From Nemertoderma westbladi (Eukaryota; Xenacoelomorpha; Nemertodermatida; Nemertodermatidae): 64,000 bases of DNA. A model generated the notes under the pieces. The model had not been told where the DNA came from, searched no databases, and saw nothing but the letters and a program-made list of their open reading frames with translations. This document shows positions 41,601 through 53,600 of this stretch, piece after piece. Position 1 is the stretch's first letter. Each line of letters opens with the position of its first letter. The DNA lies in assembly GCA_032718475.1 (NCBI GenBank), contig JAUCBJ010004099.1, positions 1 through 64,000 on the forward strand. Reading direction: 5' to 3'. The position numbers and the translations under genes were made by a program.

Positions 41601-44600
41601 GGTTAACAACCGACTACTAGAGCAGCAGTTCAGTAACTAAGGGTTAAAGACCGAATACTAGAGCAGCAGTTCAGTAACTAAGGGTTAACAACCGAATACT
41701 AGAGCAGCAGTTCAGTAACTAAGGGTTAACCACCGAATACTAGAGCAGCAGTTCAGTAACTAAGGGTTAACAACCGAATACTAGAGCAGCAGTTCAGTAA
41801 CTTAACTAAGGGTTAACCACCGAATACTAGAGTAGCAGTTCAGTAACTAAGGGTTAACGACCGAATACTAGAGTAGCAGTTCAGTAACTAAGGGTTAACA
41901 ACCGAATACTAGAGCAGCAGTTCAGTAACTAAGGGTTAACGACCGAATACTAGAGCAGCAGTTCAGTACCTAAGGGCTAACAACCGAATACTAGAGCAGC
42001 AGTTCAGTAACTAAGGGTTAACAACCGACTACTAGAGCAGCAGTTCAGTAACTAAGGGTTAACGACCGAATACTAGAGCAGCAGTTCAGTACCTAAGGGT
42101 TAACAACCGACTACTAGAGCAGCAGTTCAGTAACTAAGGGTTAAAGACCGAATACTAGAGCAGCAGTTCAGTAACTAAGGGTTAACAACCGAATACTAGA
42201 GCAGCAGTTCAGTAACTAAGGGTTAACCACCGAATACTAGAGCAGCAGTTCAGTAACTAAGGGTTAACAACCGAATACTAGAGCAGCAGTTCAGTAACTT
42301 AACTAAGGGTTAACCACCGAATACTAGAGTAGCAGTTCAGTAACTAAGGGTTAACAACCGAATACTAGAGCAGCAGTTCAGTACCTAAGGGTTAACAACC
42401 GAATACTAGAGGAGCAGTTCAGTAACTAAGGGTTAACAACCGAAATACTGTTTTTGTGATTAAATCCCTAAATTTAAATTTGTGTTTCATAATAATGATC
42501 CAATAACTTTGGTACAAGGAATGAAAACTTGGAAGAATTTGAAATCTCGGAAAATACACTATGTTTAACTTTGCCTCGTGCTGCGCGAAGACTCCACGAA
42601 TGTGTACCTATTGTACCCGTACCCGTGTGTACTAATGTGTACCCTGTTCAGTTTGAGACTGACCTAGTTCTATTCCATTCCCCTTGAAGTTTAAGGAACT
42701 TCGAGCTAAAAACGCCATTGAACAAAACAATAATTTAGCACAGCACATTCATGCAGGATGGGTAATAATAAACAGCATAGACCCAACATCAACTAACATA
42801 ATAACCTCCAACAGCAAGTAAAGCAATATAGGCTTATAAAGCAATTGGTTGTCGCCTATAATAGTCAGTGGCTGTTAGCCAACGAGTCTTTTTCTCAATA
42901 TTTTTTAATATAAACTTTGATCTGTTTTTCACAAAATTTTTACACACTTAGATATGGAGTGAGAAAAAGGAGAAAGTCTGGTATTAAAATAAAAAAGTAA
43001 ATTTTATTCGGCCGTTAGGCCAAAAAAATGCACAAAGTCTGCCGACTTATTTCCAGTGCGGTCCCCCAGAACTAAACTCCCCAGAGGAAACTCTAATACT
43101 CATATTCCATTTCATCCATTCCATTTAAGGATGCAAGGCAGAGGATAGGCGGAATCTGTGACAAAACCTAAAAACGGTGACAACAGTCAGCCAGAGTCAA
43201 AAAATGGTTGACCATCAAAAATGGCCTCAAAGAATGTAATAACAGTAGATCGCAGACATAAAAGCCATTCTGCCAAGTTTTAGCTCTCCATATCACCGGC
43301 AAGTCGTAGGAAAACAGTCAAACGTCTGGGGACAACACACAAAATGTCCGGACAACACTCTAAATCATGAATTCAGTATTCTGCAATACAGCAATACTGC
43401 TTAACCAGTTAGGCCTACAGTGTTGTACAGTAAAGTTGTATGTAGTTTATGTATTTCTTTCAACCGTTGTCCGTCCTTCCCTCTGTTGGTCGATCGGTCG
43501 ACCAATGTTTGAAGGCTAATAAACATTCTTCGATGGAATTAATTATAGGCCAAGGTTGAATTATTGTTACCCACACAGCCCTACGCTAAGCTTGCGAACC
43601 ATCATATATTTATTTATTTATTTAATACTCGATAACATATATAAGAATTAAAGAAAGCACTTATTAACTATTAACTTATTAACTATTAACTTATTAATAT
43701 ATATCTACCAATGAACTCCCGGAATATGTTATGTAAAGTAAATTAAAGGAATATAAAATTTCAGTTACCTAGAAAAATACAATCATGCTTTCTTCATAGA
43801 ACCACCAAGGGATAAGATGCTCTGAGCTAGAACTATACCGGTATCTGAAGGACGACTTCGCGTGTGTTGTGAAGGACGATTTAGTAGATTGCATCGACAA
43901 CTGGTAGTGGAATCGTTCGCTACGCGAGCCTGGCGTACCTCTGTACGGTTGTCACTATTTCAACATTAGCCTATAATTAATTCCATTGAAGATTATGTTT
44001 ATTTGCCGTTAAACATATGTTGACAACGCACCCGGACAACGGTTGAAAGAACTGCATAAACGACATATATGTACAGCATTGTAGCCCTAACTGGTAGTTA
44101 GCAGTATTGCAGAATACTGAATTCATGATTTAGAGTGTTGTCCGGAAATTTTGTGTGTTGTCCCCAGGCGTTTGACTGTTTTCCTGCGACTTGCCTGTTG
44201 ATATGCGGGGCTGAAACTTGGCGGAATTACTTTTAGGACTGCGATCTACTGTTATTCACATTGTTTGTGGCCATTTTTGATAATCGTCAACCATTTTTTT
44301 TTACTGTAGCTGACTGTTGTCGCCGTTTTTAGGTGTTGTCACAAATTCCACCTATCCCAAGTCAGAGATGCGCCCAGGCTAGTCCCTTTAAACCATTCGT
44401 GCCGAAACGAAAACTGCCCTGGCCCCCATGCAGGGATCGAACCTGCGACCTCCATTTGAATTCCATGCAACTAAGGTGGAACTTGATTAAAATAATTGTA
44501 TACTATATAGTACATGGTCATGTTAACAAGGTCATGTTATAAAATCAGTTATAAATATACATAATATATAACTGATAATTTTGAACAGATTATAAAAACG

Positions 44601-47600
44601 TATAATTAGTTTGGAGAATGAAAACTTCATAAAAAGATCGTTAAAAAAGACTCGTGGAAGGGAAATAAAATAAAAGTGAGAGTGGTTGCCGCAAAATAAA
44701 AGTGAGAGTCGTTGCCGCAAAATAAAAGTGAGAGTCGTTGCCGCAAAATAAAAGTGAGAGTGGTTGCCGCAAAATAAAAGTGAGAGTCGTTGCCGCAAAA
44801 TAAAAGTGAGAGTCGTTGCCGCAAAATAAAAGTGAGAGTGGTTGCCGCAAAATATAAATATAGGTTGCAACAAATACTGTGCAAAACAATTATCCTGAAA
44901 AATACGCAACTACATAAATGGCTAAACATAAACAACTGTGCAAAATGGGCGGAATTGGGGGTGGGGGGGGGGGGGGGGGGGGGGGGGGTAACCCACCTGG
45001 GGAGTCGAACTGTTGGGTTTAGTAGAACCATCAGGACTGCGTGGTCTCGGTACCAAGGATGAATTGCGAACCGGCGGTCGGGGGGACAGATGTCCAGCGA
45101 GCTGGCGGCGTCTCGCGGGACTCAGGTCCCGTAGGGAGGGGACGCAGAGAGGTGGGCCGCAAAGATTGGAGACCAGAGGTGGGGTTGCCGAGATGATGGG
45201 AGAGGGAACCCGTGTGGGTTCGCTTGGTCTATGGGTGGGTTCGCTGGGTCGATGGGTGGGTTCGCTGGGTCGACGGCTGGGTTCATTGGGACGACGGCAT
45301 TCCAATGGGTTGGCGATGGGGGGTTGCGATGGACGCCGAACCGACGCGTAGAGCGCTTCCTGTTTGTCAACCCCGACACGATTTAGACGCGGCGAACGCG
45401 ACGAAGATTGCCGGTTGCTTGGCAGTTCGGTGGGTTTGTTTGTCGACCCAACGGGTCTTATCTTACCTGCAGCAGTGGGACGATCCAGCGGACCCGGGAA
45501 ACTCAACCGCCTATCGCCATCAGACGATTCAACTGATTTATTTTTCCGTATTACATCGGCGTAGTTACTGCCGCCCAACGGTGTCTGCGCAGATTTCTCG
45601 GTTGAGGGTTTCCCGCGAGCTGTTGTCGCCACTATGTTAGCCTCTCGTGTAACACGAGACAAAGTCTCGTAGTTGTTACTCGAGGGCGGCTGGCCAAAGT
45701 AGAACACCTCATTGCCATGGTGTTGCAGTTGCAGTCCACTTTTTCCAAAATGCTTGCTGTTTCCCGAGGGATCAGTGCACAAAATCTGAGCGGAAGCGAA
45801 GTCTATATAGTCGTCGGGAGATCGGTGTTTACTGATGATGCGCTTGGAGGAGTTGTCCCGCCCGGAGTCTCGGACTACGTAGCCGTTCTCTACGGGTTTC
45901 CCCGCCCGTCCCGACCTACGCAGGTTGCTTGTCTGCACGTCCACATAGTTACCGGCGCTGCGACCCGTAAATCCCGAGATATCCGCAACCAACGCAGTAA
46001 GTTTACCACCGTAACCAGTTCCCCCAGCACCGGTTCCCCCAGTCCCCGGGACATCCGGCCCGTCCGTAAACTCGCAGTAGGCGTGGCTCAACGACCCCTT
46101 CCGTCGCAGATACACAACCTCCTCGGGCTGCTCCCCCGTCGCGGCGGGTGGCTGTTGCCTCGGTAACGAGCCGGTCCAGGACTCGAGACTGGGAGTGACG
46201 GCCCGTTCCGCGTCGTCCTTGGAACGACTCTGTCGGGGCAGCGACTTGGAGCGGTTTACCCGCTGCACCCCACTGACGCCCCGTCTGGGCTCGGCTTCCT
46301 TCGGCGCTATAGAGTGTTTCTGTCCTACATTGACTACCGCGACGTTATTCTGGTAAGACTTGTTAGATTGTGATGGAGCGGTATTGTTCTGTTTTAGTTG
46401 GTTATTTTGCGATGGAATATTGTTCTGCCACGTTTGAGTTGTGGAATAATTTTGCCTCTGTTGATTACTTTGTGACGTCCCACTATTATGCCTGGATTGT
46501 ATATTCTGTGACGTCACACTACTACGTTCAGTTTGGTTAATGTGTGATGTAGTAGCATTCTGCTTCGATTCGTTACGCAGAAACGGCGTTTTCTGTCCTG
46601 GATGGTTACTCGGTGACGTCGTGTTTTTCCCCGGATGGTTACTCTGTGACGTCATCATGTTTTGCCTCGAATGGTTATTTTGTGACGTCATCGTGTTTTG
46701 CCCCGGATGGGTACTCTGTGACGTCATCGCGTTTTGCCCCGAATAGCTACTCCGTGACGTCATCGTGTTTTGTCCCGGATGGCTACTCCGTGAAGTCATC
46801 ATGTTTTGCCCCGGATGGTTACTCCGTGACGTCATCGTGTTTTGCCCCGGATGGTTACTCTGTGACGTCATCGTGTTTTGGCCCGCATTGTTACTCTGTG
46901 ACGGTATAACATTATGCTGAGGTTGGGTAGGATGTGACGTCATAGGAATTGGTGTGCTAGTAGCAATAGAGTTAGCAGTGGATCCCGAGCGATGACCGTG
47001 GGTTGCTAGGTTACCAACTACGGTAGAAGGGTAGGATGATTTGGTGGGGACATATGGGATTGATCCGACGTGTGACGTCACATGATTAGTGGCCCCCGCA
47101 GCCGATGTAGGTAGGATAGTTTGTGAGGAACTGAGGAATTGTTGGTGGTTGTGCAAGGAATGAATACTCACGGTAACCCTCTGGCACAGCAGCAATGAAA
47201 TGTTGTAATAAAATATTTAAATGTAATAAAAATAATAGTTAATTTCGAAACTTGAACAGGTCGTCGGAAGAACAATGACAGTCGTCCACCATCCCTACTG
47301 TCGGCGTCGTCGGAAGTACACAGACAGTCGTCCACCATCCCTACTGTCGGCGTCGTCGGAAGTACACAGACAGTCGTCCACCATCCCTACTGTCGGCGTC
47401 ATCGGAAGTACACAGACAGTCGTCCACCATCCCTACTGTCGGCGTCGTCGGATGTACACAGACAGTCGTCCACCATCCCTACTGTCGACATTGGCATGCT
47501 ACATTGCAGCTGCATACCTATTATAAATTAAAAACTCTACCAGTATGCCGGATTACTACATAGAGTTCTGGACTTCCCCTTAAAGCTATATTAATTGATA

Positions 47601-50600
47601 TTGATTGTATAACAATGCTTACCTCAGGTAATGAGGCCTTTCTTTCGCTGGTCTTCTGTCTGGGTTCACTGTTTAGGTAGTGATGGTCCATGGAAGACAG
47701 TCTGTCTTCTCCCGTCGAGGTAGAAGAGTTCGCATTTGTTTGGGGAACTAATTACAATATAAATTCAAAATTTATTTATATATAAATAATTAAACGTTAA
47801 GATAATTAAATTTAAAATTTTGATGTTGATATAGCAGCCACAGGACAACATTAGTCCGTAAGTCCGCTTACACAACTTTATAGTCCGCTCACACAACTTT
47901 ATAGTCCGCTAACACAACTTTATAGTCCGCTCACGCAACTTTATAGACCGCTCACACAACTTTACAGTCCCCTCACACAACTGTATAGTCCGCTAACACA
48001 ACTTTATAGTCCGCTCACACAACTTCTTTACAGTGCGCTCACTACTACTACTAGGATCGGCATGCTGCATTGCAGCTGCATTTTTAAGAATGCTGTGCCG
48101 GCTTGTCAACAAAATTGCACCGCCACAACTCCCTATCACCCATGACATTTGCTAGATCATCCGCATCTTTAAGGCCAGTGTCCTTTAAGATGCGTCTCAA
48201 GAATGTCATGGGCTGTCCACCATGCTTATTCACTCCATGAGGCTGCCAAAGTACAAGATTATGCACTGGCTGGTCCTCACGGCGAAAGCAATGTCCTGCA
48301 AAGCGGAGGCGATTTTGTTCTAGTGTCAAGCTTGGGGGAACCAATGAGCAGTATGTTCTAATGAGCTGAGGAGCCGTTGGGCTCCCTCTAATGATTCTGA
48401 GAGTACTCCTAAGTCATCAGCAAAGTCTAGATCAGTTAGGTACTTGGCAGGATTTCCTCGACTTCTGGAGCCAGTAGCCGGAGTTATCATCACCCCATCA
48501 TCATTATGATGATCTAAGAACATGCGTAGAACATAGTCAACCACAATAATGAACAAGAATGATGCAAGTGTGTCTCCTTGGAGGACGCCCCATAACACTT
48601 CAAATGGTTCTGTGTCACCGTCAACAGTAGACACAAATGTTGTCGAACCATCGTATACTGATCTGATTGCTGCAATAATTTCATCAGGAATCCCATATAA
48701 TGAAAGTATGCTGAACATACGTGAGCGGGAGACTGAATCAAAGGCCTTGAAGAAGTCAACAAAGATAACAGCCAGATGCCTGTCATTCTTTTTTGATAAT
48801 TCTTCAATTATCCTTCTAAGTGCCAAAATGGGCTCCATGGTCCAACGACCTTTACGGAACCCATTCTGATTTCCACGGAGCAGTCTCTCAATGGGATCCC
48901 TGATGCGAATTAATAGAATCCTATTGTATAGCTTTGCAGCAATCGAGATCAATGAGACTCCCCGAAAAGAACCATAGAGTGTTAGGTTGCCCTTCTTGGG
49001 AACTGGCACCAACTTATTTGTTTTCATTTCTTGTGGGACTCTTGTTGTTCGGTACATGTCCACTATGATGGGATAGATGAGCTTTAAACACTCAGGTATT
49101 TTAAAGACCTCAGGGGGAACACCATCTACTCCACTGGCACGATTGGTCTTAATGCTCTTTGCAGCAGCCTTCACTTCTGCAAAGGAGATATCGCCAATGG
49201 GAATATCTGGGAGTACAGACTCAGACACTTTTACTTCTATAAAGTTATCAGGCAATACCCTGTCATTATTGAGGAGCTTTTCAAAGTGGGCTTTCCAACC
49301 ATTGAGGCGATCGGCTGGTGATTCAACCTTAACCTTGGTGGTTGGTTGGCTTTTCCGCCCAGTAAGCAGATTGATCGATTTCCATGCCTGGGATGATTGC
49401 CTGCTGTCGTCAGCATCATTGATGGCATCAACCTGTTGGTTTATTAGCTCCTGTAAATTAACAGAGTACTGCCTGTTCAGGGACCTAGATGCAGCCTTAA
49501 CTGCATTCTTGGCCGCTGTTGTCTGTTTGAGTCGGGACTCTTTCTGCGCCTTATGAAGGTCATTTCGGCACTTCTGAATTTTGTTGTCAGTCCAGGGGGC
49601 CCTTTTCCTGTTTCGAGGGTATACAGGAACTGTTTCTGTAGCTGCTAACTTAACTGCCTCTGTAAAGGCAGTATAGCCCTCACAGTGATCTGCCGCCTCA
49701 GAGGCAAGAGCCTCATACCTGTTACTCAGCTGTAGTGTGAAGCTGGATCTCACACTTGGCTGTTGCAACAGAGAGGACCAGTCATGCCGCGGCAAGGCAG
49801 ATTTCGTTGTTCTGCTAGCACGCAGACTAAGTCTTACCTTGGCCACAATAAGGCGGTGATCACTGGAGAAGGGTCGAAGTGTAAATAAATGCATTACAGT
49901 CTTGTATAGAGCTCCTGTATTTCCTACGAAACAGAATATGGTCTATCTGGGACTTGTGACCACTGGGTCCACTATGAGTCCATAGCTTTCCAGTTCGCTT
50001 CTTGAACTGAGTTCCAGCCGAAAACAATCCATTTCCAGAGATAAAATCCTGAAGATGGACAGAATTTCGGTTAACACTATTGCTATAGACCCAGGGCGAT
50101 GTAGGTGATTGATGCAGACTTGCATTAAAGTCTCCCAGGAATGTTAAGAATGCATGCTGATCCACTCCATCAGTAGCTGCTTGTAGATTGTGGTAGAAAT
50201 TTTCCACCTCCTCTACAGGGGCAACACTAGTTGGAGAGTAGCACACAATCAGAACCACCTTAGGAAACTTCTTAGCCAGTCTTCCAGAACATGAGAAGTG
50301 GCAACGGATGATGCGGTTAGAGATTTGGTCTATTTTGTCCAATGCTGCATGTGCAGTTGGATTCATCAGACCAATTCCACCATTGCCACTATCATCTGCT
50401 GACGCGAGGGCGAGTCGCCAACCCCCCCCCCCCCCCCCATGTCCTTAATCAGAACCTCATCAGTCTGTCAAGTCTGCATTCGGTGCTCTTGAACACCCAC
50501 TGCGCTAAGAGAAAGCTTATCTGCCAAGGCAGTCAGCTCACCTTGTCGCATTGGGGACCCGAGTGTTAGGGTGTTTACTGAGGCTAGTCTAGTGACTTGC

Positions 50601-53600
50601 CTCAGATTCACCAATGGCTTTGTTGGTCGGGGTGGAACATGAGAGTAGCCTCCAACTCCAGAATCCCTCTCCCCATCACAATCTGGCCTCCCTGGTGACC
50701 CAGGGTTTGGGCCAGAAAGGTCATCAGGAAAGGGACTCAAAGAATTGTTGGCTGCTCTCTCTCCAGTAGGGGGTGAGACAGGCAGCCGGTCAGGAGTTAA
50801 CTGACGCCTGTGAGGCCGATTGTGTCCGGTAATTCCACTGGCCTCTAGTGGCCGGACCTCCGCATTGCTAATGTAATCCATAGTGGGGGTTGGGGGGGGG
50901 GGTGCTTTTTTGCCGAGTCAGCTCTCGGGGCAAATACCACACCCTGGTTTGCCATTCCACAGGGTGGGTGTCGCAATGGAGTCAGATATGAGGCCCATCA
51001 CCCATATCTACTCTGGCGCACATGACCCACCATTGGCTGTTGCAGCTCATCTGCTGGGTAATGCCCTGTACCCTTGCTGCCAGGTGCAGGTCGCAGTGAA
51101 GTGCTCTCAGAGTGGACATAAGAACACTCTACACCTGACCAGCCATTGGTAGATCACCATCTGCCTGGTCAGGCCATATACCCCTGCAGCCAAGTATATG
51201 GGTCCTTAATCCAGGACCAACGGCGTCCTTATCCCAGAACGAAGGGGCTCCTAGTTACAGGACCAGATTTGCCCTAGTAAGAGGGTCTATGCAGCTACAG
51301 GTGGCACCTCCTTTATGCTGCATGGAGGTGGCAAGTTTTCTTGATCAATGACCTAGAATACCTGACCTGACCTGAAAATCTTAAAATAATAACTTTCGCG
51401 GAAAAACAATAAATTTATATAACAATAACTTTTGAACAAAATTTTCAAGATAAAAGAATACATGAGTAGTATAAGTACAACACGGTTAGGAAATGAAAAT
51501 AAATCTCATGGCGGTCATAGTATAGTGTATATTGTTGGCATGAATTAAAACAGCGTGTAATCTCAGTTTGTTTACATATAATACATAATAACCTCATAGT
51601 TATAAACTTACCCGTGTGAGTTCCAGTAATCTCTGCGACAGGCGTTTGATTACCCAAATTCGCAATCATTTGACGTTCAAACTCTGCGGTACCAGTGATT
51701 GTTTCTTTGTAATTATCCAATAACTGCTTTCCGTACTGAAAAAAAAGATAATTATTAAATACGAGTCCGCAGATAACAGATCGGAAGGGTTTACTGTGGA
51801 AGATCAGATCGCCCATGGTGTCAATAGCGATGCTATCTAAATATGATTACCTAAAAGATTATCCCATCTGTGTGCACTGTGTTTAAAAGTTTCAATTGCC
51901 CCACAATGTGGTTTTTAAGATATTTTGGTTGTAAACAATTCTTTATAATATATTGAGTTGCACTTACAACTCAATATAGTTAAAGCTCTCTAGCTCTAGT
52001 GTTTGCTAGCATTTGTTCTTGGAACAATTAATTAAGCGGAGTTTATTACTGCACCTGCTCTGAGTAGAAGTATGATTCCAATTCGAACACAGACTCCATA
52101 CTCAGTACTCAGCTCACTCACCTTCATACTCAGTACTAAACTCACTCATCTTCATACTTAGTACTAAACTCACTCATCTTCATACTCAGTATACTCAACT
52201 CACTCACCTTCATACACAGTACTAAACTCACTCACCTTCATACTCAGTACTCAACTCACTCACCTTCATACTCAGTACTCAACTCACTCACCTTCATACA
52301 CAGTACTAAACTCACTCACCTTCATACTCAGTACTCAACTCACTCACCTTCATACTCAGTACTAAACTCACTCACCTTCATACACAGTACTAAACTCACT
52401 CACCTTCATACTCAGTACTAAACTCACTCACCTTCATACACAGTACTAAACTCACTGACCTTCATACTCAGTACTAAACTCACTCATCTTCATACTCAGT
52501 ACTCAACTCACTCACCTTCATACACAGTACTCAACTCACTCACCTTCATACACAGTACTAAACTCACTCACCTTCATACTCAGTACTAAACTCACTCACC
52601 TTCATACACAGTACTAAACTCACTAACCTTCATACTCAGTACTAAACTCACTCATCTTCATACTCAGTAATCAACTCACTCACCTTCATACACAGTACTC
52701 AACTCACTCACCTTCATACACAGTACTCAACTCACTCACCTTCATACACAGTACTAAACTCACTCATCTTCATACACAGTACTCAACTCACTCACCTTCA
52801 TACTCAGTACTAAACTCACTCACCTTCATACACAGTACTTAACTCACTCACCTTCATACACAGTACTAAACTCACTCACCTTCATACACAGTACTAAACT
52901 CACTCACCTTCATACTCAGTACTAAACTCACTCACCTTCATACACAGTACTAAACTCACTAACCTTCATACTCAGTACTAAACTCACTCATCTTCATACT
53001 CAGTACTCAACTCACTCACCTTCATACACAGTACTCAACTCACTCACCTTCATACACAGTACTAAACTCACTCACCTTCATACTTAGTACTAAACTCACT
53101 CACCTTCATACACAGTACTAAACTCACTAACCTTCATACTCAGTACTAAACTCACTCATCTTCATACTCAGTAATCAACTCACTCACCTTCATACACAGT
53201 ACTCAACTCACTCATCTTCATACACAGTACTCAACTCACTCACCTTCATACACAGTACTCAACTCACTCACCTTCATACACAGTACTAAACTCACTCACC
53301 TTCATACACAGTACTAAACTCACTCACCTTCATACACAGTACTAAACTCACTAACCTTCATACTCAGTACTAAACTCACTCATCTTCATACTCAGTACTC
53401 AACTCACTCACCTTCATACACAGTACTAAACTCACTCATCTTCATACACAGTACTAAACTCACTCACCTTCATACACAGTACTCAACTCACTCATCTTCA
53501 TACACAGTACTCAACTCACTCACCTTCATACACAGTACTAAACTAACCCACCTTCATACACAGTACTAAACTCACTCACCTTCATACTCAGTACTAAACT

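Noticed and set aside
27006-42442. CRISPR array, telomere or centromere satellite
   Set aside because: There are no unique spacers between repeats; GGGTTA occurs once per 41-bp unit rather than as tandem hexamers; the array lies inside an intron of an apparently intact gene.
44922-44996. Polyproline extension of the exon 5 protein
   Set aside because: It depends on reading through the GTGGGT donor into a homopolymer; phase continuity to exon 6 supports splicing instead.
45013-46909. Plus-strand open frames opposite exon 5
   Set aside because: Antisense shadows of the coding repeats; no splice or domain support.
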